This document shows positions 8,504-17,942 of a DNA stretch of 64,000 nt, in pieces. This stretch comes from Jannaschia pagri. GTDB lineage: Bacteria > Pseudomonadota > Alphaproteobacteria > Rhodobacterales > Rhodobacteraceae. A program made the position numbers and the translations under genes. The stretch is taken from contig NZ_BPFH01000005.1 of the NCBI RefSeq assembly GCF_019655435.1, positions 248,001-312,000 on the forward strand, written 5' to 3'. The notes below the pieces were generated by a model. That model did no database searches. It was given only the letters and a program-made list of their open reading frames with translations, and was not told the DNA's origin. Position 1 is the first letter of the stretch. Each line of letters starts with the position of its first letter.

Positions 8504-9031
8504 CTAGCGAACGACCCGATCCCGTCCGTTTTCGACCCAATGCACGACGCCTTGGGGATCCGATAGCTCATCCCATTGGCAAGGCGGTCTATCCGTCAGC
8601 ATGGCGCGTAGTCCGATGGACACGACCCCATGGGTCACCAGGACACAGGGTCTGGGGAGGCGCCCAAGCAGGTGATCCAGCCGCGCCACCAACTCAGACT
8701 GGCTTTCCCCGCCCGGTGCAGCGAATTTCCACAACACGCCGTCGGTCGCCTCTGTCGGTCGCAGGTGGCCCTCCCATGCCCCCATGGAGATTTCGGCCAG
8801 GTCCGCATCGATTTGAGCGGAAAGACCTGACAAAGCGGCAGTCCGGCGGGCCCGGCCCCTCGGGCTGACGAAGGCAGGTGCGATGACCCCTAACCGGCGC
8901 AAAATCGCCCCTTGCCGCGCCGCCTGAACCCGGCCCAAGGGTGTTAACGCGCTGTCGAGCGCCCCCTGCAAGCGCCCCTCTCGGTTCCAAAAGGTTTCGC
9001 CATGGCGCATCAAGATGATTGGTGCAGACAT
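8504..9031 (-). CDS. Histidine phosphatase family protein
   Basis: A 175-residue single-domain histidine phosphatase. It has the catalytic RHGET (9-13), a second arginine in SPRGRARRTA, the acid region EISMGAWEG and the second histidine in LVTHG. It resembles the CobC/GpmB-like branch. The substrate cannot be assigned: no cobalamin or glycolytic gene is adjacent. GAGGT precedes the ATG at 9031. It lies between the LuxR-type regulator and tRNA-Val (CAC), all on the minus strand. Confidence 0.85.
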   Translation of the reverse strand: MSAPIILMRHGETFWNREGRLQGALDSALTPLGRVQAARQGAILRRLGVIAPAFVSPRGRARRTAALSGLSAQIDADLAEISMGAWEGHLRPTEATDGVLWKFAAPGGESQSELVARLDHLLGRLPRPCVLVTHGVVSIGLRAMLTDRPPCQWDELSDPQGVVHWVENGRDRVVR

Positions 9032-9094
9032 GGACCTCGGATGCCCGGCCCTTGTGCGGCGGTCAAGGCAAACACGTGTTGTCTAAAAGGGGAA

Positions 9095-9169
9095 TGGTGG
9101 GTGATGAGGGATTTGAACCCCCGACATCTTCGATGTGAACGAAGCGCTCTACCACTGAGCTAATCACCC
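9095..9169 (-). tRNA. tRNA-Val (CAC)
   Basis: Minus-strand cloverleaf of 75 nt: acceptor GGGTGAT with ATCACCC, anticodon stem CTTCG/CGAAG around TTCACAT (anticodon CAC), T loop TTCAAAT, discriminator A, encoded CCA. Confidence 0.94.
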
Positions 9170-9342
9170 GTGAGGGGTCGTCTAGCCAAACCGGCTGGGG
9201 GGTTCAAGATCCCCCTGGCCGTCAAACGACAAATTGGAGGCAAGAATTGACGGGTCCGTGCAACGACGCCAATCTCGGGGTCGGCGTCCGATGCGTTCTG
9301 CCAGCGCGACGGACGCGATCTGCCAATGGGACGGGAGGAACC

Positions 9343-9783
9343 ATGCCGAAACCAATCATCGCCGCAGCCTTGTCACTCACCCTTGTGGGGGCACAGGTCG
9401 CCCAAGCCGGTAACCCTGCGCCGCCCCCGGCGGATCAGACCGTCATCGCGGCTGACACAACCGAGACCGCCGTGGGACACAGACTTGTGCCAATTCTCGC
9501 TCTGGTCTTCTTGGCAGCGGCCCTCTCCAACGGTGGTGGTGCCGGTGGCGCGGTCGTCGGGGCAAGCGATATGCGCCTCAAGAAAGACATCGTACCCACG
9601 GGCCGAGAGGCCGCGGGATTGCCCGTCTACAGCTACCGCTACCTGGGCGGAACCAAACGGTATGAGGGCGTTATGGCCCAAGACGTCCTGTCTGTCCGGC
9701 CAGAGGCCGTGGTCGTCGGCCCATTCGGCTACATGGCCGTAAACTACGGCATCCTTGGGATAGAAATGACCGCCGTCGACTAA
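9343..9783 (+). CDS. Small secreted protein with S74-type (endosialidase chaperone) domain
   Basis: A 146-residue protein starting at an ATG preceded by GGAGGA. The first 22 residues are a signal peptide ending in AQA; a short hydrophobic stretch follows (PILALVFLAAAL, about 49-60). The C-terminal 75 residues carry SDMRLKKDIVPTGREAAGLP, YSYRYLGGTKRYEGVMAQDV and NYGILGIEM, a clear match to the Peptidase_S74 intramolecular chaperone domain of phage tail fibres and tailspikes (SDxRLKxDI and GVMAQDV are the diagnostic pieces). Here the domain is alone, with no fibre in front of it and no phage gene nearby. Its function is unknown; a host cell-envelope role is inferred only from the signal peptide. 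Confidence 0.78.
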   Translation: MPKPIIAAALSLTLVGAQVAQAGNPAPPPADQTVIAADTTETAVGHRLVPILALVFLAAALSNGGGAGGAVVGASDMRLKKDIVPTGREAAGLPVYSYRYLGGTKRYEGVMAQDVLSVRPEAVVVGPFGYMAVNYGILGIEMTAVD

Positions 9784-9851
9784 CGCAGTGGCGGTTGTCT
9801 GACTCCTTGGGCCCACGACCGCACGGGCTGCGGACCAAGACATGAAATCGA

Positions 9852-9884
9852 AAACGGGCCGCGCAGATCCTGCGCGGCCCGTTT
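9852..9884. terminator. Bidirectional terminator between the S74 protein and lon
   Basis: Perfect 15-bp inverted repeat AAACGGGCCGCGCAG / CTGCGCGGCCCGTTT with a 3-nt ATC loop. T residues at one arm end and A residues at the other let it work in both directions, which fits its position between two convergent genes. Confidence 0.85.
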
Positions 9885-9905
9885 GCTTCATACCAAACTT
9901 AAGGA

Positions 9906-12305
9906 TCAGTGCGCGACGGCGCCCCGTCCTTCCTGTCCTGCGGAGCGCGCGGCCAGGGCAGCTGCCTCCTCAGCGGCCTCATCCCATTCGATGCCCTCAG
10001 GCGCGGACACAAGCGCCCGTTCCAGCACCTCCGAGACATGCTTGACGACGACAATTTCCAAGCCGTCCTTCACACTGTCAGGCAGTTCGGCCAAGTCCTT
10101 CTCGTTCTCCTCGGGGATCAACACCGTCTTGATGCCACCGCGCAGGGCGGCCAGCAGCTTCTCCTTCAGACCACCGATGGGCATGGCATTGCCACGAAGG
10201 CTCACCTCGCCCGTCATCGCAATGTCGCGGCGCACGGGAATGCCCGTCAGCGACGACACGATGGAGGTCACCATGGCCAACCCTGCGCTTGGCCCGTCCT
10301 TGGGCGTGGCGCCGTCAGGCACGTGGACGTGGATGTCCATCGTGTCGAACTTGGGCGGCTTCACCCCGATTTGCGGCGCGATGGACCGGACGTAGCTGCT
10401 GGCTGCGTCGATGCTTTCCTTCATGACATCGCCCAGCTTACCCGTGGTCTTCATCCGCCCCTTACCGGGCAGCTTCAGGGCCTCGATATGCAGAAGGTCC
10501 CCGCCCACCGACGTATAGGCCAATCCCGTGACGACGCCGACTTGGTCCTCAAGCTCCGCCAAACCGTAGCGGTACTTTTTGACACCCAGGTAGTCGTCCA
10601 GATTCTCCTCCGAGACGGTGATCGCCGACTCGCGCTTGCCGACGATCTTTGTCACGGCCTTCCGGGCAACCTTGGCGATCTCCCGCTCCAGGTTCCGCAC
10701 ACCGGCTTCCCGCGTGTAGACCCGCACCATGGCCGTAAGCGCATCGTCGGTCAGCGTAAACTCACCCTTGCGCAACCCGTGGTTCTTGATCTGCTTCGGC
10801 AGCAGGTGCCGCTTGGCGATTTCGACCTTTTCATCCTCGGTGTAGCCCGCCAGCGGAATGATCTCCATCCGGTCCAAGAGCGGCCCAGGCATGTTGTAGG
10901 AGTTCGAAGTCGTCAGGAACATCACGTCCGATAGGTCGTATTCGACCTCCAGATAGTGGTCCACAAAGGTCGAATTCTGCTCGGGGTCCAGAACCTCCAA
11001 CATGGCCGACGCGGGGTCGCCGCGCATGTCCTGCCCCATCTTGTCGATCTCATCGAGCAGGATCAGCGGGTTGGTCGTCTTGGCCTTTTTCAGCGCCTGG
11101 ATGATCTTGCCGGGCATGGACCCGATGTAGGTCCGGCGGTGGCCCCGGATCTCGGACTCGTCCCGCACGCCGCCCAGCGAAATGCGGATGAACTCACGCC
11201 CGGTCGCCTTGGCCACCGACTTGCCCAGAGATGTCTTACCAACGCCGGGAGGGCCGACGAGGCAGAGGATCGGACCTTTGAGCTTGGCAGACCGCGCCTG
11301 CACCGCCAGATACTCGACGATCCGCTCTTTCACCTTTTCCAGGCCATAGTGATCCTTATCAAGGACTTGCTGGGCTTTGTTAATGTCCTTCTTGACCCGA
11401 GACTTCTTGCCCCAGGGGATCGACAGCATCCAGTCGAGGTAGTTGCGGACCACGGTCGCCTCAGCGGACATGGGCGACATGTTCCGCAACTTCTTCAGCT
11501 CCGCTTCGGCCTTTTCGCGTGCCTCTTTCGACAGCTTGGTGTTCTCGATCCGCTCCGCAAATTCATCGGCTTCGCTCGCGCCGTCTTCGCCGTCGCCAAG
11601 CTCCTTCTGAATGGCCTTCATCTGCTCATTCAGATAATACTCGCGCTGGGTCCGCTCCATCTGAGACTTCACACGGGACTTGATGCGCTTTTCCACCTGC
11701 AAGACGCTCATCTCGCCCTGCATCATGCCGTAGACCTTTTCCAGGCGCTCCGACACGGTGAGCATTTCAAGCAGTTCTTGCTTCTGCGCGACCTCAATCC
11801 CCAGATGGCCGCTGACCAGATCAACCAGCTTGGCCGGGTCCTGGGCCTCAGCGACGGCGCTCATGGCCTCTTCGGGGATGTTCTTTTTGACCTTGGCGTA
11901 ACGCTGGAATTCCTCGGCGACCGACCGCATCAGCGCATCGATCGTCGCATCGTCACCGCGGGTTTCTTCCAAAGGCTCGGCGGAGGCCTCAAAGAAGGCG
12001 TCGTTCTCAACAAACCCGGTGATTTGCACGCGCGCGCGCCCTTCGACCAGAACCTTGACGGTCCCATCGGGCAGCTTGAGCAATTGCAACACGTTGGCCA
12101 GAACGCCGACGCGGTAGATGCCGTCCGTATCCGGCTCATCCACAGCAGGGTCGACCTGACTGCTCAGCAGGATTTGCTTGTCGTCCTGCATCACCTCTTC
12201 CAAGGCGCGGACGGATTTTTCGCGACCGACGAAGAGCGGCACGATCATATGGGGAAACACGACGATGTCGCGCAGGGGGAGGACCGGGTGAGTGGTCGAA
12301 GTCAT
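9906..12305 (-). CDS. lon: ATP-dependent protease Lon
   Basis: A 799-residue cytosolic AAA+ serine protease that degrades misfolded and regulatory proteins. The N-terminal LonSB domain starts with LPLRDIVVFPHMIVPLFVGR. A coiled region follows, then the AAA module with GPPGVGKTS (Walker A) and LILLDEIDK (Walker B). The C-terminal S16 domain contains the catalytic serine in DGPSAG and a conserved lysine after GGLKEK. Length and order match the standard bacterial Lon. AAAGGA precedes the ATG at 12305. It ends at the bidirectional terminator. A heat-shock promoter was looked for upstream but none could be identified by eye. Confidence 0.97.
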   Translation of the reverse strand: MTSTTHPVLPLRDIVVFPHMIVPLFVGREKSVRALEEVMQDDKQILLSSQVDPAVDEPDTDGIYRVGVLANVLQLLKLPDGTVKVLVEGRARVQITGFVENDAFFEASAEPLEETRGDDATIDALMRSVAEEFQRYAKVKKNIPEEAMSAVAEAQDPAKLVDLVSGHLGIEVAQKQELLEMLTVSERLEKVYGMMQGEMSVLQVEKRIKSRVKSQMERTQREYYLNEQMKAIQKELGDGEDGASEADEFAERIENTKLSKEAREKAEAELKKLRNMSPMSAEATVVRNYLDWMLSIPWGKKSRVKKDINKAQQVLDKDHYGLEKVKERIVEYLAVQARSAKLKGPILCLVGPPGVGKTSLGKSVAKATGREFIRISLGGVRDESEIRGHRRTYIGSMPGKIIQALKKAKTTNPLILLDEIDKMGQDMRGDPASAMLEVLDPEQNSTFVDHYLEVEYDLSDVMFLTTSNSYNMPGPLLDRMEIIPLAGYTEDEKVEIAKRHLLPKQIKNHGLRKGEFTLTDDALTAMVRVYTREAGVRNLEREIAKVARKAVTKIVGKRESAITVSEENLDDYLGVKKYRYGLAELEDQVGVVTGLAYTSVGGDLLHIEALKLPGKGRMKTTGKLGDVMKESIDAASSYVRSIAPQIGVKPPKFDTMDIHVHVPDGATPKDGPSAGLAMVTSIVSSLTGIPVRRDIAMTGEVSLRGNAMPIGGLKEKLLAALRGGIKTVLIPEENEKDLAELPDSVKDGLEIVVVKHVSEVLERALVSAPEGIEWDEAAEEAAALAARSAGQEGRGAVAH

Positions 12306-12675
12306 AGCGATTTTCCTTTCGCAAAGGACCCTTGCCCCGAGGTTCGGCAGCGTTGGGTCCTTCCGTCATCTGCCCGTAGGTGGGGACGGCGGGGGCGCGG
12401 ATCAACAATTGCGCCTCGAACTTATGTCGGCGCTCAGTCTGACCACAACGCGGGCGACGCGCAAGGCCACTGCCCTCTGATAGCTAAGGTTTTCCATATG
12501 CGATCAGTGCAGCGTCCGGCGCGGAGGCCGAAAGGCGAGGCGTCCCGAAGGGACACACCTGCCACCATTGGACCCGATCACATAAACTGTGAACCAGCCC
12601 CAACCGGAAGCCGTCCGCCCCATGGATAGGACCGCTGCAACCCCGCGCCGCGTCGTGCCCAGAACGGGCTGCCGC
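12306..12675. other. Gene-free stretch upstream of lon
   Basis: No supported gene. It should hold the lon promoter and the 3' end of the gene at 12676-13233. On the plus strand 12535-12575 contains two small tetraloop-like hairpins, GCCGAAAGGC and GTCCCGAAGGGAC, the only obvious structure. No T run follows on the minus strand. Confidence 0.4.
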
Positions 12676-13233
12676 CTACTCCGTCGCTTGGTCCGCCCGC
12701 GTGAGCAATGTCGTCATCGTCACGTAGAGGAACGCCTCGTCCGACCGACCGGTCATTTCCACAACCGACAACAATCGATCGGTGAAATAGGCGATCACGG
12801 TCACACGGGCCTCGACCTCAATTTCTGCGGAGACGGTCACGGAGGCCACGAACTGGGGAAGATCGCCCGGACCGCAGGGCGTGTCAGACAACAGGTCGGC
12901 CGCATCCTCGTGGTCCGTCGTCTCCAGCAGGGCATCGACGGCGTCCACATCGAGGGCGCCCGGCACAAGATTCGCCAGCAAAGCCTCGTCCGTCATATCC
13001 AACAAAACAGGCGTCTCGAACGTCAGACCTGCCGGGGTTTCGGCCAGCGCCACGCCAACCATCCCTTCGTCGAGACGCGACATGTCGAGGGACTCGAAGG
13101 ACCGGTGTTCCAGTCCCTGCCAGCTCCCCGCGAGCCCTGACAGCTCGGCCATATCCGTCACACCGCAGAGCGAGTCTGCGGCGGCAGGCGATGCCGCCAG
13201 GGCGGCGCATAGGAAAAACGGTCCTCGTGTCAC
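12676..13233 (-). CDS. Secreted hypothetical protein coupled to tgt
   Basis: A 185-residue protein with a signal peptide ([19 protein letters not shown]) and a predicted mature part of about 165 residues. It has two pairs of cysteines (near 23 and 115) that could form a disulphide. I do not recognise the family. The GTG start overlaps the tgt stop in GTGA, so translation is coupled to tgt, although the product is periplasmic and tgt is cytosolic. It is acidic and strand-rich towards the C-terminus. It is present as an intact frame with the expected start context, so it is probably a real gene. Confidence 0.72.
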   Translation of the reverse strand: MTRGPFFLCAALAASPAAADSLCGVTDMAELSGLAGSWQGLEHRSFESLDMSRLDEGMVGVALAETPAGLTFETPVLLDMTDEALLANLVPGALDVDAVDALLETTDHEDAADLLSDTPCGPGDLPQFVASVTVSAEIEVEARVTVIAYFTDRLLSVVEMTGRSDEAFLYVTMTTLLTRADQATE

Positions 13234-14360
13234 AGCGGCTCAATATCCCCTTCGGCGCGCAAGGCGTGGAACTGCGCTTGCCAGGCCGCAAATGTCCCCG
13301 CCGCGATGGCCGCGCGCATTCCGGCCATTAACTCCTGATAATAGTGAAGGTTGTGCCACGTCAGCAGCATGCCCGCGATCATCTCTTTGGAGCGGGTCAC
13401 ATGGTGCAGATACGCCCGACTGTAGGTGCGGCAAGCGGGACAGGTACACTCCTCGTCCAGGGGGCGCGGATCGTCCGCATGGCGCGCATTGCGAATGTTC
13501 ACCTGACCGCGTCGGGTCCAGGCCTGCCCCGTCCGCCCCGACCGGGAGGGGAGAACGCAATCCATCATGTCGATGCCGCGCGCCACGGCCCCCACGATGT
13601 CATCCGGCTTGCCCACGCCCATCAGATATCGTGGCTTGTCATGGGGCAATTGCCCGGGCGCATAGTCTAAGCACCCGAACATGGCCTCCTGCCCCTCGCC
13701 CACGGCCAGGCCACCAACGGCGTAGCCATCAAATCCAATCTCTTGCAGCGCCTCGGCCGAGGCCGCGCGCAAGTCCTGCTCCAGACCACCCTGCTGTATC
13801 CCAAACAGAGCATGGCCGGGGCGATCCCCGAACGCCTGTTTGGACCGCGCGGCCCAGCGCATGGACAACTCCATCGAGGTGGCGATGCGCTCACGGTCTG
13901 CAGGCAAAGCGGGACATTCATCGAAACACATGACGATGTCAGACCCCAGCAAACGCTGGATCTCCATGGACCGCTCGGGCGTAAGATGGTGTTTGGAGCC
14001 GTCGATATGGCTTTTGAAGGTCACGCCTTCCTCGGTCAACTTGCGTAGACCCGAGAGGCTCATGACCTGAAAGCCGCCACTATCGGTCAAAATCGGGCGA
14101 TCCCATCCCATGAAGCCGTGGAGGCCACCCAAGGCAGCGATCCGTTCCGCCGTGGGACGCAGCATCAAGTGGTAGGTGTTGCCCAGCAGAATGTCGGCGC
14201 CGGTCTCCGCAACGGATCCAGGCAGCATTCCCTTTACGGTCGCCGCTGTGCCCACCGGCATGAAGGCCGGGGTCCGGACCTCCCCGCGGGGCGTTGTGAT
14301 CATGCCCGTGCGCGCGGCACCGTCAGTAGCCGAAATGTTGAACTGAAACCTGGACGCCAT
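13230..14360 (-). CDS. tgt: tRNA-guanine transglycosylase
   Basis: A 376-residue enzyme that exchanges guanine 34 for the queuine precursor preQ1 in GUN-anticodon tRNAs (Asp, Asn, His, Tyr). LTDSGGFQ carries the general-acid aspartate and [12 protein letters not shown] the nucleophilic aspartate. The zinc site is ECTCPAC followed by a histidine about 26 residues later in LTWHNLHYY. The ATG at 14360 is preferred to 14375 because GGGGAAG is well placed before it and family members begin MxxRFxF. It works with queA (38007-39053), which is elsewhere in the window, and its substrates include the two tRNA-Asp genes here. An intrinsic terminator lies on the same strand about 65 bp upstream. Confidence 0.95.
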   Translation of the reverse strand: MASRFQFNISATDGAARTGMITTPRGEVRTPAFMPVGTAATVKGMLPGSVAETGADILLGNTYHLMLRPTAERIAALGGLHGFMGWDRPILTDSGGFQVMSLSGLRKLTEEGVTFKSHIDGSKHHLTPERSMEIQRLLGSDIVMCFDECPALPADRERIATSMELSMRWAARSKQAFGDRPGHALFGIQQGGLEQDLRAASAEALQEIGFDGYAVGGLAVGEGQEAMFGCLDYAPGQLPHDKPRYLMGVGKPDDIVGAVARGIDMMDCVLPSRSGRTGQAWTRRGQVNIRNARHADDPRPLDEECTCPACRTYSRAYLHHVTRSKEMIAGMLLTWHNLHYYQELMAGMRAAIAAGTFAAWQAQFHALRAEGDIEPL

Positions 14361-14425
14361 GGCGCTTCCCCACATGCTCTGCCGGGGCGCGTATCATGGT
14401 GGGAGCAGCGCGAAAAGGATTGACG

Positions 14426-14458
14426 AAAAAGGGGGCGCGTCACTCACATCGCGCCCCC
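14426..14458 (-). terminator. Intrinsic terminator upstream of tgt
   Basis: On the minus strand: GGGGGCGCG, a 10-nt loop, CGCGCCCCC, then TTTTT (bases 14430-14426). This is a good rho-independent terminator, but no minus-strand gene precedes it; the neighbouring gene at 14663 runs the other way. It may be a leader attenuator of tgt or the end of a small RNA from within 14459-14660. Confidence 0.7.
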
Positions 14459-14662
14459 CCGTTCACCGCGAAATGCCGGCGCTTCTGTACCAATCGTCAC
14501 TCGCAATAGGGCACAGTTACGCACCGCGCCCGCTCTAGGCCACCCCCTATTCTGGGGTAGGCGGCGGATTGCCGCCGACCCTTTACGCTGCCGCGCATAA
14601 TCCTTATGTTTTCGCTCAACAAAGCGGTTACGGCCGCCGTAACATCCCATTCGGAGTTTCAT

Positions 14663-15037
14663 ATGACCACCGAGTCTTCCTCCACCGATGGTCCCATGGA
14701 AGGGGCGCCGCTGATCGCGCCTTCGACGACGGATCATCCTTTGCACGAACAGATCGTGGACGCCTGCCGCAGCGTGTTTGACCCGGAAATACCGGTCAAC
14801 ATTTACGACCTGGGGCTGGTCTATACCATCGATATCAATGCCGAAAACGACGTGCGCGTGGTCATGACCCTAACCGCCCCGGGATGTCCTGTTGCCGGGG
14901 AGATGCCCGGCTGGGTCGCCGACGCCGTGGCCCCCGTTCCGGGCGTGCGCACCGTTGACGTGGACCTCACATGGGAGCCGCCCTGGGGCATGGAAATGAT
15001 GTCCGACGAGGCGAGGCTCGAACTGGGTTTCATGTGA
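14663..15037 (+). CDS. SUF-type Fe-S assembly protein, DUF59/MIP18 family
   Basis: A 124-residue protein with the DUF59 domain: HEQIVDACRSVFDPEIPVN, NIYDLGLVYTIDI, MTLTAPGCP and DLTWEPPW. The Cys in APGCP is the conserved metal or cluster-handling residue. SufT-like members help mature Fe-S proteins. The start at 14663 is chosen because GGAG lies 10 nt before and the domain begins soon after; an upstream in-frame ATG at 14606 would add a non-conserved tail. An A-type carrier gene lies 2.5 kb downstream on the same strand. Confidence 0.85.
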   Translation: MTTESSSTDGPMEGAPLIAPSTTDHPLHEQIVDACRSVFDPEIPVNIYDLGLVYTIDINAENDVRVVMTLTAPGCPVAGEMPGWVADAVAPVPGVRTVDVDLTWEPPWGMEMMSDEARLELGFM

Positions 15038-15120
15038 GAGACGACGCCTAGGGGTCGACAGCTGTCGTTCGCACGTCACATCCACCCGAGAGATGTGATG
15101 GACGACAGCAGGAGACGCCG

Positions 15121-16350
15121 ATGACACTGATATCACCCGCGCGGGCCGTATTGTTTGTGGCGGCGACTGCCTTTGGCGCGCCGTCCGTCGCCCAAGACGT
15201 CACCCTCGGCGCGCTCAGTTACGGCCCACGTCCCGCCTATCTGATCGACAAAATGGCGCCCAGCGCGTTGAAGGATCAATTGCAAGCCTGCCTGGGCCAA
15301 ACACCAGAGCGCAGCGACTTTTCCATCGGGCACAGGGGCGCGCCCCTGATGTTCCCCGAACACACTGTGCAGTCGAACCTCGCCGCCGCCCGCATGGGCG
15401 CCGGTATCCTTGAATGTGACGTGACGTTCACGTCCGACCACGAACTCGTCTGCCGCCACGCCCAGAACGATCTGCATACGACCACCAACATCCTGGTCAC
15501 GCCCCTGGCAGAGACCTGCGCCCAGCCCTTCACCCCAGCCAGCGGCAACGAACCGGCCAGCGCAGAATGCAGGACCTCTGACATCACCCTGGAGCAATTT
15601 CGCAGTCTCACGCCAAAGATGGACGGCGCCTTTCGCCAAGCGACCACGCCCGAGGCCTACCAAGGCGGGACATCGCGCCACCGGACAGATCTCTATGCCA
15701 GCGGCGCTGAGCTGCTGACCCATGCGGAATCCATCGCGCTCTTTTCCACGCTAGGCGCTAAGTTCACGCCGGAGCTTAAGGCCCCCGTGGTCGAGATGCC
15801 CCATAACGGATTCAGCCAGCGGGACTACGCCCAGGCGCTGATCGATGACTATAAAGCAGCCGGTGTTCCACCGGAGGATGTCTGGCCCCAGTCCTTTCAG
15901 CTTGAGGACATTCTTTACTGGATCGAAGCGGAGCCAGCGTTCGGCGCCCAGGCCGTCTATCTGATGGATGAATTCCGGATCGACGGATACTCGCCCATGG
16001 ACCCTGAAACCTGGCCCCACAGTATGCAGGAACTGCACGACATGGGTCTGCGCTACATCGCGCCGCCGCTGTGGATGCTTGTCACCGTCGAAGACGGCAA
16101 GATGGTGCCCTCAACACTCGCCATGGAAGCACGGGCCGCCGATCTCAAGGTCATAGCTTGGACCCTGGAGCGGTCCGGCCCGCTCGATAGTGGTGGCGGT
16201 TGGTACTACCAGTCTGTGGCGGACCTGATCGACACGGACGGCGATATGTTCGAGCTGCTCCATGTCCTGGCGCAGGACGCGGGCGTGGTTGGCGTCTTCT
16301 CCGATTGGCCTGCCACAACCACGTTCTACGCCAACTGTATGGGCCTCTGA
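15121..16350 (+). CDS. Periplasmic glycerophosphodiester phosphodiesterase
   Basis: A 409-residue secreted enzyme that should hydrolyse glycerophosphodiesters to glycerol-3-phosphate and an alcohol. A signal peptide ends near residue 25 (PSVAQ). The catalytic HRGAP is followed by [16 protein letters not shown], which contains the metal-binding acid residues and the second histidine. Later sequence FTPELKAP provides another metal ligand. It is longer than the minimal family because of an insertion between about 125 and 190. AGGAG is well placed before the ATG. Close in organisation to GlpQ-type enzymes, but orthology is not certain. Confidence 0.87.
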   Translation: MTLISPARAVLFVAATAFGAPSVAQDVTLGALSYGPRPAYLIDKMAPSALKDQLQACLGQTPERSDFSIGHRGAPLMFPEHTVQSNLAAARMGAGILECDVTFTSDHELVCRHAQNDLHTTTNILVTPLAETCAQPFTPASGNEPASAECRTSDITLEQFRSLTPKMDGAFRQATTPEAYQGGTSRHRTDLYASGAELLTHAESIALFSTLGAKFTPELKAPVVEMPHNGFSQRDYAQALIDDYKAAGVPPEDVWPQSFQLEDILYWIEAEPAFGAQAVYLMDEFRIDGYSPMDPETWPHSMQELHDMGLRYIAPPLWMLVTVEDGKMVPSTLAMEARAADLKVIAWTLERSGPLDSGGGWYYQSVADLIDTDGDMFELLHVLAQDAGVVGVFSDWPATTTFYANCMGL

Positions 16351-16517
16351 TCGCGGCGGCGTCCCATCGGGCGCCGGCCCGCCACCCATAATGCCAACCG
16401 CAGACGCATCCGGGCGCGCTTGCGCCGCTGCAAGTCCCGTTTCATGGCTGCAAACTGCACCCGCTCCCGTTGGTATTCTGTCAATTTTGCAAGGGTTTGG
16501 TCAAAGCCGTCCATCAT
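16326..16517 (-). CDS. Small basic hypothetical protein
   Basis: A 63-residue frame starting [20 protein letters not shown] and ending in an arginine-rich tail. The evidence for a real gene is a strong AGGAGGG 5 nt before the ATG and its position in an otherwise empty gap between two plus-strand genes. Its 3' end overlaps the end of the phosphodiesterase gene by 25 bp in a convergent arrangement. The N-terminal half is predicted helical; the basic C-terminal half could bind nucleic acid or membrane. No family recognised. Confidence 0.5.
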   Translation of the reverse strand: MMDGFDQTLAKLTEYQRERVQFAAMKRDLQRRKRARMRLRLALWVAGRRPMGRRRDQRPIQLA

Positions 16518-16604
16518 CGGACCCTCCTGTTCAAAGCCTGACCTCAATGTGCCCAGTCACCTGTCCGATTGCAGCCCACCCTGCCCGCAACTAGCCTTTC
16601 AGCC

Positions 16605-17447
16605 ATGCAAGAACCGATCCCATGGAATGACCTCGCCCTGTTTGCCGCCGTGGCCCGAACGGGCACCTTGGCAGCAGCGGCGGCGGAGACGGGCACCTCA
16701 ACGGCCACCCTTTCGCGCCGCATGACAGCCTTTGAGCGGCAGATGGGCAAGCGCCTCTTCCACCATGGCCAGGCAGGCTATGCGATCACCGACGCGGGCC
16801 GAGACCTCTTGGACCGGGTCAAGCGGATGGAGGCCGTCGCGGCCGACCTAGACAGGTGGCGCGCAGACAGCACAGCACCCGTGCGCGTCCGCATCTCATC
16901 TGGGGTGTGGACGGCCCTGCGTCTGGCCCAAAACCTGCGCGCCTTTTGGTCACCCGACGACCCTTGGATCCCTGAGTTTGTCCAATGCCACAGGATGCTG
17001 GACTTGGCCCGCCGCGAGATTGACATCGGCATTCGCAACCTGCGCCCAGATCAGCCTTGGCTTGCAGGTCGGCGCACCGGCGAAACGACCCATTCGGTTT
17101 ATGCCGTCTCGCCTGAGGTGACCGATTGGATTGGCGGCTCGTTCGAGACCGCGCCCCTACCCTCCGAACGCTGGGTGGAGGCGCACCACGGCGCCCAGGT
17201 TGTCACCACAGCCAATGACCCCGCGCTGCGCCTCTCCCTGGCCGAGGCGGGGCTGGGCCGGGTTGTCCTTCCCGATTTCATTGGCCTGACGCGACCGAAA
17301 CTGGTGCGTCTATCCGACCCAATTGCCGCCCTGACCCGTGAGGAATGGCTCGTCTCTCACCACGAAACTCGGCATGAGCCGGGGATCCGGCACGCGCTGG
17401 ATGCGGTTGGTAGCTTTCTGGCGCGCACCCCCGCCCCGCCCCCTTGA
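16605..17447 (+). CDS. LysR family transcriptional regulator
   Basis: A 280-residue regulator. The N-terminal winged helix-turn-helix spans about 6-65 (DLALFAAVARTGTLAAAAAE, then STATLSRRMTAFERQMGKRLF). The effector domain is present but diverged. The ATG at 16605 is used; the TTG at 16569 upstream is less likely. The ligand is unknown. It lies next to the small minus-strand gene at 16326-16517, with which it shares a divergent promoter region of about 90 bp, the common arrangement for a LysR target. Confidence 0.85.
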   Translation: MQEPIPWNDLALFAAVARTGTLAAAAAETGTSTATLSRRMTAFERQMGKRLFHHGQAGYAITDAGRDLLDRVKRMEAVAADLDRWRADSTAPVRVRISSGVWTALRLAQNLRAFWSPDDPWIPEFVQCHRMLDLARREIDIGIRNLRPDQPWLAGRRTGETTHSVYAVSPEVTDWIGGSFETAPLPSERWVEAHHGAQVVTTANDPALRLSLAEAGLGRVVLPDFIGLTRPKLVRLSDPIAALTREEWLVSHHETRHEPGIRHALDAVGSFLARTPAPPP

Positions 17448-17493
17448 GACCGCTGGTCAAACCGCCTACTTTCACCTGGCAAGGAGGCACGCC

Positions 17494-17862
17494 ATGTTCG
17501 CCATTCCCGGTCAATCGCCCGTCACCGTTACACCCGCTGCCGCAAAGCAGATTGCGCGCCTGATGGCGAAGCAAGACGCAGCGGGCCTGCGCATCGGCGT
17601 CAAAAAGGGCGGCTGTGCAGGGATGGAATACACCATGGACTACGTGGCTGAGGTCGACACCCACGATGAGGTGGTCGAGGTGGACGGCGGTGCCCGTGTC
17701 ATGATTGCCCCCATGGCGCAGATGTTCCTGTTCGGCACGGAAATTGACTACGAAACGTCCCTGCTGGAAGCTGGCTTTAAGTTCCGCAATCCGAACGTCG
17801 TCGATGCATGCGGCTGCGGTGAGTCGATCAAGTTCGACGAGACGCTCGGCACGCCAACCTAG
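17494..17862 (+). CDS. A-type iron-sulfur carrier (IscA/SufA/HesB family)
   Basis: A 122-residue A-type carrier that accepts Fe-S clusters and passes them to target proteins. Cys41 in [10 protein letters not shown] and Cys106/Cys108 in DACGCGES are the three conserved cluster ligands. AAGGAGG precedes the ATG at 17494. The frame is open further upstream, but the conserved domain begins right after this start. It is close to a DUF59 Fe-S assembly protein (14663-15037), though not in the same operon. Confidence 0.92.
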   Translation: MFAIPGQSPVTVTPAAAKQIARLMAKQDAAGLRIGVKKGGCAGMEYTMDYVAEVDTHDEVVEVDGGARVMIAPMAQMFLFGTEIDYETSLLEAGFKFRNPNVVDACGCGESIKFDETLGTPT

Positions 17863-17942
17863 CGCGTTTCCGCACCTCCGCGACCGGCGCCCCTGGTCCC
17901 CCTAGCCCGGCCAAAGTAAACGGGTCGAAACAGGAGGGTACC

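Noticed and set aside
12462-12590. Possible cobalamin riboswitch on the plus strand: GCCACTG near 12465 and an ACACCTGCC near 12573.
   Set aside because: The expected upstream core (GCTGxCCCCGCAACTG type) is absent, the spacing is off, and there is no plus-strand gene downstream.
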